A program made the translations under genes and the position numbers. DNA of 35,412 nucleotides from assembly GCA_964412905.1 (NCBI GenBank), contig CAYPQL010000006.1, positions 1 to 35,412 of the forward strand, given 5' to 3'. The notes under the pieces are model-generated. The model made no database searches. It saw only the letters and a list, made by a program, of their open reading frames with translations, and was not told the origin of the DNA. This stretch comes from CAYPQL01 sp964412905 (GTDB lineage: Bacteria; Patescibacteriota; Minisyncoccia; JAHIHE01; JAGLIN01). Numbering within the stretch: the first letter of the stretch is position 1; each line of letters opens with the position of its first letter. Of this stretch, positions 22,676 through 29,948 are shown one piece after another.

Positions 22676-22830
22676 ATTGGTGTAGCTAAGCGCGCTGCCA
22701 ATCCACTTTTGTGGGCGTAGGGATATAATTTCTCTCGCAAGCAGATAACGGAGTCGAACTCTGTATCAAATAATTTTTAATTTGGAGTCGTGTCTGTTCA
22801 GCGCTTATTTAATTATTAAGCGTTTTTATT
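22676..22830 (+). ncRNA. Structured leader RNA with pseudoknot potential, upstream of AIPR gene
   Basis: About 155 nt fold compactly. Helix 1 is ATTGG/CCAAT (22,676-22,680; 22,698-22,702) with inner AGC/GCT and a seven-base loop TAAGCGC (22,687-22,693). Helix 2 is CCAC/GTGG (22,703-22,714). Helix 3 is GCG..AGGGA/TCTCT..CGC (22,715-22,738). A multibranch closed by GCAGATA/TGTCTGT (22,741-22,747; 22,791-22,797) holds ACGGAGT/ACTCTGT and CAAAT/ATTTG hairpins. The helix 1 loop pairs perfectly with GCGCTTA at 22,801-22,807, forming a pseudoknot; the same bases also form the 5' arm of a terminator. It is not tRNA, tmRNA or a riboswitch class I recognise. It may be a riboswitch-like leader or an independent RNA. 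Confidence 0.7.
22800..22827 (+). terminator. Terminator-like hairpin just before the AIPR start
   Basis: AGCGCTTA (22,800-22,807) and TAAGCGTT (22,817-22,824) form an eight-bp stem followed by TTTTT, ending five bases before the ATG. The 5' arm is the partner of the helix 1 loop, so pseudoknot and terminator exclude each other. Confidence 0.65.
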
Positions 22831-22831
22831 T

Positions 22832-23944
22832 ATGAAATTTAAATTTAAAGTAGATTCATTTAGAAATCTACACGAAGCAGAAAATGGTAGACGCATTTGT
22901 GTGTTTACCGCTCCAATAGCTAATATTCCAGCAGAATGGGAAGAATGGCGAGATGTAAATATTCGTGACACAAATGTAAGAGGAGATGTATATAATGCTA
23001 TTATTGACACTCTTAAAAATGCTCCCAATGAGATGATTTTTCGAAATCTCGGTATCACTATATTGGTACCAAAAATAGAATTTGACAACAAAACAAATTA
23101 TGTGACCGTAGATTTTGCGGAAAAAGATAAACATGGTATCGCAAATGGTGGTCATACTTTTTCTGCCATCCGCGAAGTTCTTCGCACAGCAAACATAGAT
23201 GCTAGAATAAAAGTAGAATGCATTGTTGGTGAATTAAGTTCTGATGAACTTGTTAATATTGTAGATGGACGAAATCGATCTCGCGCAGCAAAAACTTATG
23301 ATTTAGAAAATCTACGAAAATCATATGAACCAATTAAACAAGTATTAATAAATCCACTTTATAAAGATCGCATTGCCTACTCAGAATTTGAAATTGGTCC
23401 AAACGATAAACGAAAAGACATTTCCATACGCGAAATACTTTCATATATCTATTGTTTTGATGGCACCTTTGATAAAAATACTCACCCCAAAGAAGCCTAT
23501 TCTGGCAAAGCAGCTGTTGTAGACTTTTATAAAAAAAATCAGGATACGATAGCAAAATCATGTAAGATTCTTGCCGATATCCTCAAACTTCGAGATGTTA
23601 TATATAGAGATTTTCCCAAAGCATACAACGAGATTGGAGGAAAATTTAGAGCATTAGAATCTATGGGAGTTTCAAATAACAAAGAACAACAGCCACTCCG
23701 TTTTATTGAAGATGTTGCAGAGTTTAATTATCCTGATGGTTTTATTTATCCAATTTTGGCAGGATTCCGAAAATATGTTGATCACAGGGGTGATTGGTCT
23801 TGGAAGGAAGATCCATTTAATGTATGGGAAAAGAAAAAACAAGATATAGCATTAGCTATGAAAGATGCTGTGCAGTTTGCTCATAAAGTGAATGAACTAG
23901 GAAGAGCTCCTGCTACATGGCGTATGTGTTATAATGCCATTTAG
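22832..23944 (+). CDS. AIPR-family (abortive phage infection) protein
   Basis: The 370-residue protein has F-R-N-L-G-I-T-I-L-V at 70-79 and G-I-A-N-G-G-H-T-F at 102-110. These match the N-x-G-I-T and N-G-G-Q-T motifs of AIPR proteins (PF10592), with His replacing the usual Gln. The C-terminal half is helical without a known domain. AIPR proteins include phage-resistance proteins; their mechanism is poorly known. There is no Shine-Dalgarno site and the start directly follows the leader terminator. The restriction-modification genes are divergent neighbours. Base composition is more even than in surrounding genes, fitting transfer. A repeat of the pseudoknot partner sequence overlaps its stop codon. 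Confidence 0.75.
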   Translation: MKFKFKVDSFRNLHEAENGRRICVFTAPIANIPAEWEEWRDVNIRDTNVRGDVYNAIIDTLKNAPNEMIFRNLGITILVPKIEFDNKTNYVTVDFAEKDKHGIANGGHTFSAIREVLRTANIDARIKVECIVGELSSDELVNIVDGRNRSRAAKTYDLENLRKSYEPIKQVLINPLYKDRIAYSEFEIGPNDKRKDISIREILSYIYCFDGTFDKNTHPKEAYSGKAAVVDFYKKNQDTIAKSCKILADILKLRDVIYRDFPKAYNEIGGKFRALESMGVSNNKEQQPLRFIEDVAEFNYPDGFIYPILAGFRKYVDHRGDWSWKEDPFNVWEKKKQDIALAMKDAVQFAHKVNELGRAPATWRMCYNAI

Positions 23945-23960
23945 CGCTTATATTAAATAT

Positions 23961-23988
23961 AAAAAAGCCTTTTTGAGAAGGCTTTTTT
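23961..23988. terminator. Bidirectional terminator after the AIPR gene
   Basis: AAAAAAGCCTT and AAGGCTTTTTT form an 11-bp stem with a TTTGAG loop and T-runs on both strands. Confidence 0.8.
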
Positions 23989-24057
23989 ATTACAAGTAAA
24001 ACTTTTAAAATTCCAATTTAATTTTTGTAAAAAATTTGCCCCAAAACCCCGTTTTTA

Positions 24058-24066
24058 TGATATAAT
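24058..24066 (+). promoter_or_regulatory. Extended -10 promoter giving a leaderless uvrD-type mRNA
   Basis: TGATATAAT ends six bases before the ATG at 24,073, so transcription should start at or next to the start codon. There is no room for a ribosome binding site. The -35 is weak. Confidence 0.6.
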
Positions 24067-24072
24067 AACTTT

Positions 24073-26241
24073 ATGGAAAATATTTTCAAAAATTTAAACG
24101 AAAAACAGAAGGAAGCTGTTATGACCGCGGAGGGACCGGTTTTGGTTATTGCCGGACCGGGATCGGGGAAAACGAGGGTGCTGACGCATAGAATCGTTTA
24201 TATTATAGAAACAAAAAAGGCAAGACCGGAAAATATTCTGGCCGTTACTTTCACAAACAAAGCCGCCCAGGAAATGAAAAACAGAGTTGAATTGCTGCTT
24301 GGAGAAATGAATCGCGAGAATAATACCGGCAAAAAAGAAACTGATTTTCCTGCGGATGATGCAGGCATAAACCAAACTCTCAATTCAATTTATGAAAATG
24401 CTAAAGAATTCGATACTTTCCCGTCGCAGTCCTCTGATGAGAGACTGCGACGAGGCGGGAATATTCCAAATTACAAATTCTCCGCCTATGGCGGATCCGC
24501 CACGGGCGGAAATTTCCCAACCATCTCCACCTTCCACAGCCTCTGCGTGAAAATCCTCCGAAAAGAAGCGGAGTTCATCGGCTATAAAAAAGAGTTTATT
24601 ATTTTTGACAGCGATGATCAGAAATCTTGCGTGAAAAAAATCCTGAAAAAATTGAATTTAAATGACGAGCAGTTCAATCCCAAGGCTATTCTTTCTGAAA
24701 TCGGAAACGCCAAAAACGAATTGATAACTCCCGAAGAATACAGCGGAATGGCGGAAAGTTATTTTCAGCAGGTTGCTAGCAAGGTTTATGATTTATACCA
24801 AAAAGAGCTTCGGCAGAATAATTCTCTGGATTTTGACGATCTAATTATGCAGACCATTGTCCTTTTTCTGAAGCACCCGGAAATTTTGGAAAAGTATCAG
24901 GATAAATTCAGATATATAATGGTAGATGAATATCAAGACACAAACCACGCGCAATATAAATTAATAAATTTGTTGAGCAGAAAGCATAAAAATATTTTCG
25001 TGGTGGGCGACGACTGGCAAAGCATTTATAGGTGGCGCGGGGCGGACATCAGAAATATTTTGGAGTTTGAAAAAAACTATCCGGGAGCAAAGACAATTTT
25101 ATTGGAGCAGAATTACAGGTCAACGCAGGAAATTTTGGATGTTTCGTACAGCATCATTTCCAAAAATATAAATAGAAAAGAGAAAAAGCTTTGGAGCGAG
25201 AAAAAAGCGAGCCAGCCTATAATCGTTTATGAAGCGGCGGATGAAAAAGGCGAAGCGGAATTTATCGTTTCGCAAATCGCGAAAATGAATTCCGGAGAGA
25301 ATATCAAGCTCAGAGATATGGCGATTTTATACAGAACAAACGCGCAGTCGCGGGCGGTGGAAGAAACTTTTTTGCGCTATGGCGTGCCTTATAAAATCGT
25401 GGGGGGCGTGAAATTTTACGCGAGAAGGGAAATTAAAGATTTAATCGCCTATTTCAGATTAATTCAAAACCCCGATGATTTGTCGAGTTTTGAAAGAATC
25501 GCCAATGTTCCGAGAAGAGGACTTGGCAAAACGACTTTGGAAAAATTAACTGGGGTTGCCAGAGAAAAAAATTTGGATATTATAGATTTAATTCTGGAAT
25601 CCGAACATAAAAATATCGCCAAAAAAAGAATGGCGGACTTGGCGGAATTTGCGAATTTGATCAAAGAATGCAGGCAGAAAAGTTCTAAAATGAAAATCAG
25701 CGAGCTTTTGAAATATCTTTTGGAAAGCATAGAATATAAAGAATATATTATTGACGGCACGGAAGAAGGAGATGACCGCTGGAAAAATACGCAAGAACTT
25801 TTTACGGCTCTGGAAAAATACGGCGAATTGAACGCCAAAGAAGCGCTGAAATTATTCACCGAGGAAGTGGCGCTGGCTACCGACTTGGATGATGTGAATG
25901 ACGACCATGACGCGGCAACCCTGATGACATTGCATTCCGCCAAAGGACTTGAATATGACGCCGTTTTTATAATCGGGCTTGAAGAAGGGCTTCTCCCTCA
26001 CTCTATGAGCGCGGACAACCCGGCCGAAATTGAAGAAGAACGGAGGCTGTGCTATGTCGGCATAACGCGCGCGAAAAGCAAAGTATATTTATTGTTTGCC
26101 AGGGTAAGAAGAATTTTCGGCTCATCTCAGGCAAACTATCCCTCAAGATTTATCTCCGACATTCCCAAGCATCTGGTTGATTTTCAGAATCAGGGGTATA
26201 GTTATTTGAGAGATGAAGATGATTTTATTGAGAGAGATTAA
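24073..26241 (+). CDS. uvrD: UvrD/PcrA-type superfamily 1 DNA helicase
   Basis: The 722-residue protein has Walker A A-G-P-G-S-G-K-T at 27-34, T-F-T-N-K-A-A near 59, S-T-F-H-S-L-C (Ia), D-E-Y-Q-D-T at 285-290 (Walker B), G-D-D-W-Q-S-I-Y-R-W-R-G (III), Q-N-Y-R-S-T (IV) and V-G-I-T-R-A-K (VI). It is an ATP-driven 3'-5' helicase for repair and replication. PcrA and UvrD are not separable by eye. About 60 extra residues between motifs I and Ia (about 80-150) contain palindromic DNA encoding Ser/Gly/Asn-rich sequence. The start is supported by a -10 six bases upstream. Confidence 0.95.
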   Translation: MENIFKNLNEKQKEAVMTAEGPVLVIAGPGSGKTRVLTHRIVYIIETKKARPENILAVTFTNKAAQEMKNRVELLLGEMNRENNTGKKETDFPADDAGINQTLNSIYENAKEFDTFPSQSSDERLRRGGNIPNYKFSAYGGSATGGNFPTISTFHSLCVKILRKEAEFIGYKKEFIIFDSDDQKSCVKKILKKLNLNDEQFNPKAILSEIGNAKNELITPEEYSGMAESYFQQVASKVYDLYQKELRQNNSLDFDDLIMQTIVLFLKHPEILEKYQDKFRYIMVDEYQDTNHAQYKLINLLSRKHKNIFVVGDDWQSIYRWRGADIRNILEFEKNYPGAKTILLEQNYRSTQEILDVSYSIISKNINRKEKKLWSEKKASQPIIVYEAADEKGEAEFIVSQIAKMNSGENIKLRDMAILYRTNAQSRAVEETFLRYGVPYKIVGGVKFYARREIKDLIAYFRLIQNPDDLSSFERIANVPRRGLGKTTLEKLTGVAREKNLDIIDLILESEHKNIAKKRMADLAEFANLIKECRQKSSKMKISELLKYLLESIEYKEYIIDGTEEGDDRWKNTQELFTALEKYGELNAKEALKLFTEEVALATDLDDVNDDHDAATLMTLHSAKGLEYDAVFIIGLEEGLLPHSMSADNPAEIEEERRLCYVGITRAKSKVYLLFARVRRIFGSSQANYPSRFISDIPKHLVDFQNQGYSYLRDEDDFIERD
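24417..24510. repeat. Palindromic elements inserted in the helicase gene
   Basis: CGTCGCAGTC (24,422-24,431) and GACTGCGACG (24,443-24,452) form one hairpin, with TTCCCG/CGGGAA outside. Two consecutive TCCGCC-NNN-GGCGGA units follow at 24,481-24,510. They are in frame and GC-rich compared with the gene. Confidence 0.7.
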
Positions 26242-26309
26242 AGAAATGTAAAATGTAAAAAGAAAATAAGAATTCAATATTCAAAATTCTAAATTCATAA
26301 TTCCAATCC

Positions 26310-27203
26310 ATGTTTTCCCAAGAAGAAATCAAAAAAATATTCAAAGACGAAGACTTGAAAATCCTCAAAAGCTTGGGGCAGAATTTTTTGATTGATAAAA
26401 CTGTTTTGGATAAAATTATCAGCGCTTCCGATTTGGATAAAAATGATGCAGTTATAGAAATCGGTCCGGGACTCGGAACTCTGACGCGAGAACTTTCCGC
26501 GAGATGCGGGAAAGTTGTAGCGATTGAAAAGGACAACAAAATGGCAAAGATGCTAGAGAATAGAATAATGAATTTTGAATATGGAATTTCGAATATTAAA
26601 ATTCCAAATTCCAAATTCCAAATTCCAAATTCCATAATTATTAACGATGACATTCTCAAAATAAACTTAGACGAACTTCTTTCAAAATACGCGCCCGACG
26701 GGAAATACAAGCTCGTTTCCAATATTCCTTATTACATCACCTCACCGATCATAAAATTATTTTTAGAAGCCGAAACAAAGCCGGAGCTTATTGTCTTGCT
26801 TGTCCAAAAAGAAGTGGCGGAAAGAATTTGCGCCAAGCCTGGAAAGTTAAGCATTCTCGCCCTTTCCGTCCAAATTTACGGCGAGCCGGAAATTGTCAGC
26901 TTTGTTGATAAATCCGCGTTCTATCCCGAGCCGAAAGTTGACTCGGCGATTTTGAAAATAAAAAACATAAAAAAAGACGCGACTGATCGCGCGCCTAAAG
27001 ATAATTATAAAAATCTTTTCCGAATCATCAAAATCGGCTTTTCATCCAAACGAAAGAAATTAGTGAATAACCTTTCCGCCGGTTTGAATATTGATAAAAA
27101 AGAAAGCGAGAAAATTCTATCAAAAGCAGGCCTAAGCCCAAACGCCCGCGCGCAGGAATTGAAATTGGAGGATTGGGAGAGGTTAGAAAAGATGGTTCGG
27201 TAA
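26310..27203 (+). CDS. ksgA: 16S rRNA dimethyladenosine transferase KsgA/RsmA, with repeat-derived insertion
   Basis: The 297-residue protein methylates two adenines in the 16S 3' hairpin. Motifs: G-Q-N-F-L-I-D (23-29), I-E-I-G-P-G-L-G-T-L (49-58, S-adenosylmethionine site), and S-N-I-P-Y-Y-I (about 137-143, catalytic NIPY). Between motif I and NIPY, residues 86-109 are an AAATTCC-type simple repeat read as peptide (I-P-N-S-K-F-Q-I-P-N-S), which is extra relative to the usual family. If expressed, this loop should lie on the surface. The family is otherwise intact to the C-terminal helical domain. AATTC-type repeats also precede the start codon. Confidence 0.93.
   Translation: MFSQEEIKKIFKDEDLKILKSLGQNFLIDKTVLDKIISASDLDKNDAVIEIGPGLGTLTRELSARCGKVVAIEKDNKMAKMLENRIMNFEYGISNIKIPNSKFQIPNSIIINDDILKINLDELLSKYAPDGKYKLVSNIPYYITSPIIKLFLEAETKPELIVLLVQKEVAERICAKPGKLSILALSVQIYGEPEIVSFVDKSAFYPEPKVDSAILKIKNIKKDATDRAPKDNYKNLFRIIKIGFSSKRKKLVNNLSAGLNIDKKESEKILSKAGLSPNARAQELKLEDWERLEKMVR
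26571..26634. repeat. AAATTCC simple repeat inside ksgA
   Basis: Tandem ATTCCAAATTCCAAATTCC units preceded by related TTTTGAATATGGAATTTCG. The same motif family fills many intergenic regions and rnpB. Confidence 0.75.
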
Positions 27204-27224
27204 AAATTTTCTATAATTGCTTTA

Positions 27225-28292
27225 TTATAGTTTTAGCTTAGGATATTTTCTTCGCATATAAATTAAAGCAATCGGATAAATGAACCTTTGCAAAAAATTA
27301 AAATTATGAAAAGAATATAATAAACCGAACAAATCCTTGCTATTCTTTAACTTATCAATTAAAAACGCATAATTGCCAAAACTGACTCTCTCCCATAAAA
27401 ATCGATTTACCAGGCTAGATTTCAATTTACTAGAAAACTGCTCTTTAGCTTTTTTCTCATAATCTTCGCCGTTGATAATGCTTTGCGCGGCAAGGAAACC
27501 GGAAGCAAACGCGTATCTCATCCCAAAGCCCCATAATACATCTTGAAGCCCGGCCGCTTCGCCGACAAATAAATTATTATCTTTTTTAAAAATATTTCTA
27601 ATTGAAAAAGAGCCGACTCCCCCGACATTCTTGGGATTTTGAATATCCAGTTTGGTCATTTTAAGAAAAATTCTTTTTGTTTCTTCGAAACAATTATTAA
27701 CTCGTCCAAGCTCATTAAGAACTACCGTACACATACAGCCATACCCTTTTGTCACTAAAAGATAAGAATATCCTTTAAAAGCGGCTTTATTATTAAACAA
27801 AGTAATTGCTGTGTCTTTCAGTTTTGTTTTAAATATAATTCCTTTTGCTAGCCCGGGCACTTCTTTTGTGCGAGGACCAGTTGCAATTATATCGGCTGTT
27901 TTCTGATCTAGCGTGCTCTCAAAATGAATATTTACCCCCACCTCAATGGCTTGTTTTTTTAAATCATAATCTAAACTTCCCATGACATTTCCTCTTTTGA
28001 CCAAATACATATATGGTTTTTCCATATTTCTTTCTGCTTGTTTTTCACTATTAGTGAAAATGATTTTTGAAAAAGGATCGCAATCAAAATTTATTTTAAT
28101 ATTCATTCTTCTTAAGCTTTCTAAAACATCTTCTTTATCTGACCAATTTTCCAGACCTTGAAGATCACCTCCGAATCTCATCCCGACGTCTTTGTTTCTC
28201 TCGTAAACATCAACTTTATATCCTGCTTTTGCCAAGTTTATCGCGGCAGTCAATCCGGAAATTCCAGCTCCTAAAATTTTTATAGATTTCAT
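27225..28292 (-). CDS. FAD-dependent oxidoreductase, geranylgeranyl-reductase-like
   Basis: The 355-residue protein starts with an FAD dinucleotide fold (G-A-G-I-S-G-L-T-A-A at 8-17, then Y-E-R at 30-32). Late in the sequence V-G-E-A-A-G-L-x-D-x-x-x-G-F-G-M is the second FAD-contact motif of geranylgeranyl-reductase-like flavoproteins, which reduce isoprenoid lipids, and of related enzymes. The C-terminal helical part is basic and may be membrane-associated. The substrate cannot be read from the sequence; lipid reduction is a family-based guess. It is transcribed leftward from the promoter at 28,398-28,425. Confidence 0.7.
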   Translation of the reverse strand: MKSIKILGAGISGLTAAINLAKAGYKVDVYERNKDVGMRFGGDLQGLENWSDKEDVLESLRRMNIKINFDCDPFSKIIFTNSEKQAERNMEKPYMYLVKRGNVMGSLDYDLKKQAIEVGVNIHFESTLDQKTADIIATGPRTKEVPGLAKGIIFKTKLKDTAITLFNNKAAFKGYSYLLVTKGYGCMCTVVLNELGRVNNCFEETKRIFLKMTKLDIQNPKNVGGVGSFSIRNIFKKDNNLFVGEAAGLQDVLWGFGMRYAFASGFLAAQSIINGEDYEKKAKEQFSSKLKSSLVNRFLWERVSFGNYAFLIDKLKNSKDLFGLLYSFHNFNFLQRFIYPIALIYMRRKYPKLKL

Positions 28293-28397
28293 AATTGATA
28301 CAAATAATTTATAATTTTTTCCAAAAAAGGCATCCTCTAATTTCCGCTTAACATAAACATAAATAAGATGCCATTGCTAAAATTGAACTGCGCTTTA

Positions 28398-28425
28398 ATT
28401 TTAGTATAACTGTTTGAGAAGTCAA
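28398..28425 (-). promoter_or_regulatory. Promoter of the FAD-dependent oxidoreductase gene
   Basis: On the minus strand, TTGACT, 16 bases, TAAAAT. The leader then forms a CTAAAATT/AATTTTAG hairpin (28,377-28,404) and a GGCATC/GATGCC pair before the ATG at 28,292. Confidence 0.5.
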
Positions 28426-28448
28426 AATTTTGTTTTAAAATCAGCAAA

Positions 28449-28511
28449 TCAAGATTCTGCCTCATAAACCTCTCCGCCCCCCTCCAGCATCATCGGAAAA
28501 TCGCGGATCAT
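28449..28511 (-). CDS. 20-codon frame coupled to the DUF4143 gene's stop
   Basis: An ATG overlaps the ATPase stop (TGATG) and opens 20 codons, beginning M-I-R-D-F-P and containing E-G-G-G-E-V-Y. It is glutamate/glycine-rich and ends before the oxidoreductase promoter. It has no recognised family and may be chance or the tail of a fused domain. Confidence 0.2.
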   Translation of the reverse strand: MIRDFPMMLEGGGEVYEAES

Positions 28512-29803
28512 CACTTTAAAAACCGCTCCCAAACAGGAATAAAATTAACGGTCAAATTGTCTTTTTTGACTTCTTTCTTTTCATTCCAAGTCAATATCGT
28601 GAGATTATTCACCCCCAACTCCCCGCCAGCCTCTACTAGAGCTTTTATTTCCCGTTGCTCCGTATCCGGATTGCTTATTTCATAAGCCACTTGTATTAAT
28701 TCCGTCACGGCTATGCCTTCTTTCATGATAAAATCTATCTCCCGATCATTCCTGGTCATATAATAGAATATATCACGGTTAGGTTTCTTTCCTTGTTTTA
28801 TCATTTCGGTAAAAACCAAGTTTTCCAAAAGCTTGCCGGCATCAGGCGAATGCTGGGTAGCTTTGGCCGTTATAAAACCGTTGTCCACCGCGTAAACTTT
28901 TTTAGGAGATTTTAATCGCTCGCCGGCTTTACAAGAATAACGATGGAGTGAAAATATTATATAAGCTTCAGTCAGATAGCTTACATATTTTTCCAAAGTG
29001 ACGCCGCTTTTAAAGCCAAGTACGCGAGCCAGTTTCCGCAAGCTGTATAGATTAGAAACATTGTTTATCAAATACGAGCCAAGGTTGTCTATCTCTCCGG
29101 TAAATCTCACCTTATGCCTTTTAACCACATCCTTGAAAAGCACGGAGTCAAAAAGAACATCCAGATATCCTTTTGGATCAAGGTTTTTAATCGTCACTTC
29201 CGGATAACCGCCGCTTACAAAATACTGTTCCAGCAAAAATAAAAACTTGCCCTTTTCTTCGGGTATCAAAAGTTTGTCCGTTGAAAATTCATATTGCTTG
29301 GCGCGCAAATATTCCTTAAAATTAAAAGGCAATAATTCTATGGGTATATGCCGGCCGGTAAGAGCGGTTGATAATTCTTGGCTGAGAAGACGAGCGTTTG
29401 ATCCTGTTAAAACTAAATTATACCCCTCCCGATGCAGGCGATTCACAAATAATTCCCACTTAGGCAGATTTTGTATTTCATCAAAAAGAATGGTTTTTGT
29501 CTCGCCATACGCGGCGCGCAATTCCTGCATAAGCTCATCGTAATCCAGCTTGCCTTGTTCAAGCGCCGATTCATCGTCAAAATTAAAATAAGCGAAAGGT
29601 CTATCTTTGAGAAGCATTAAAGAAAACACTGATTTCCCGGCGCGGCGGGGGCCTAAAACGACTTTTATTAAATCCGAATTAAGCCATTTTCGGGCTTCCG
29701 CCGTTTTTATCCTTTCTATATAAGGCAAAGATAAAAGTCTCTCTTTCTCTTGTTGTTGTTTTAAAACGGTGTTTTTGAGCATATTTTTGATTATACTGTG
29801 CAA
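28511..29803 (-). CDS. AAA_14/DUF4143 ATPase
   Basis: The 430-residue protein has Walker A G-P-R-R-A-G-K-S at 51-58 and Walker B L-F-D-E-I-Q-N at 106-112, then L-T-G-S-N-A and, in the C-terminal half, the DUF4143 region with F-Y-Y-M-T-R-N-D-R-E-I-D-F, a restriction-fold-like D...E-x-D block. This AAA+DUF4143 pair is widespread and of unknown role, possibly DNA-related. I place the start at a TTG (29,803) because AAAGGA lies six bases upstream, next to a consensus promoter; the first ATG is seven codons later without an RBS. Confidence 0.85.
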   Translation of the reverse strand: MHSIIKNMLKNTVLKQQQEKERLLSLPYIERIKTAEARKWLNSDLIKVVLGPRRAGKSVFSLMLLKDRPFAYFNFDDESALEQGKLDYDELMQELRAAYGETKTILFDEIQNLPKWELFVNRLHREGYNLVLTGSNARLLSQELSTALTGRHIPIELLPFNFKEYLRAKQYEFSTDKLLIPEEKGKFLFLLEQYFVSGGYPEVTIKNLDPKGYLDVLFDSVLFKDVVKRHKVRFTGEIDNLGSYLINNVSNLYSLRKLARVLGFKSGVTLEKYVSYLTEAYIIFSLHRYSCKAGERLKSPKKVYAVDNGFITAKATQHSPDAGKLLENLVFTEMIKQGKKPNRDIFYYMTRNDREIDFIMKEGIAVTELIQVAYEISNPDTEQREIKALVEAGGELGVNNLTILTWNEKKEVKKDNLTVNFIPVWERFLK

Positions 29804-29830
29804 TTTATATCCTTTCTGCGCAATATGTAT

Positions 29831-29858
29831 ATTATAGTGGTCAAAATAGATGTGTCAA
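29831..29858 (-). promoter_or_regulatory. Consensus promoter of the DUF4143 ATPase
   Basis: TTGACA, 16 bases, TATAAT on the minus strand. A short AATATACATATT dyad overlaps the start region and could be an operator. Confidence 0.8.
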
Positions 29859-29888
29859 GTATTCAAAGTAATCACTGATTTTGCAAAG

Positions 29889-29919
29889 ACTCGACCTCTA
29901 AGTTTTCTAGAGGCCGAGT
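29889..29919. terminator. Hairpin following recA
   Basis: ACTCG-A-CCTCTA and TAGAGG-C-CGAGT form an 11-bp stem with one mismatch. T-runs are short on both sides, so termination is plausible but not strong. Confidence 0.5.
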
Positions 29920-29948
29920 TTGCTTTAATGAAATAAAATTGCACTAGC

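Noticed and set aside
22676..22830. The leader RNA as a tRNA, tmRNA or T-box
   Set aside because: A GGAGTCGAACTC segment recalls a T-arm, but there is no acceptor stem, anticodon arm or tag frame, and no T-box sequence.
28377..28404. CTAAAATT hairpin as a terminator
   Set aside because: It overlaps a promoter -10 for the leftward oxidoreductase gene and lacks a T-run.
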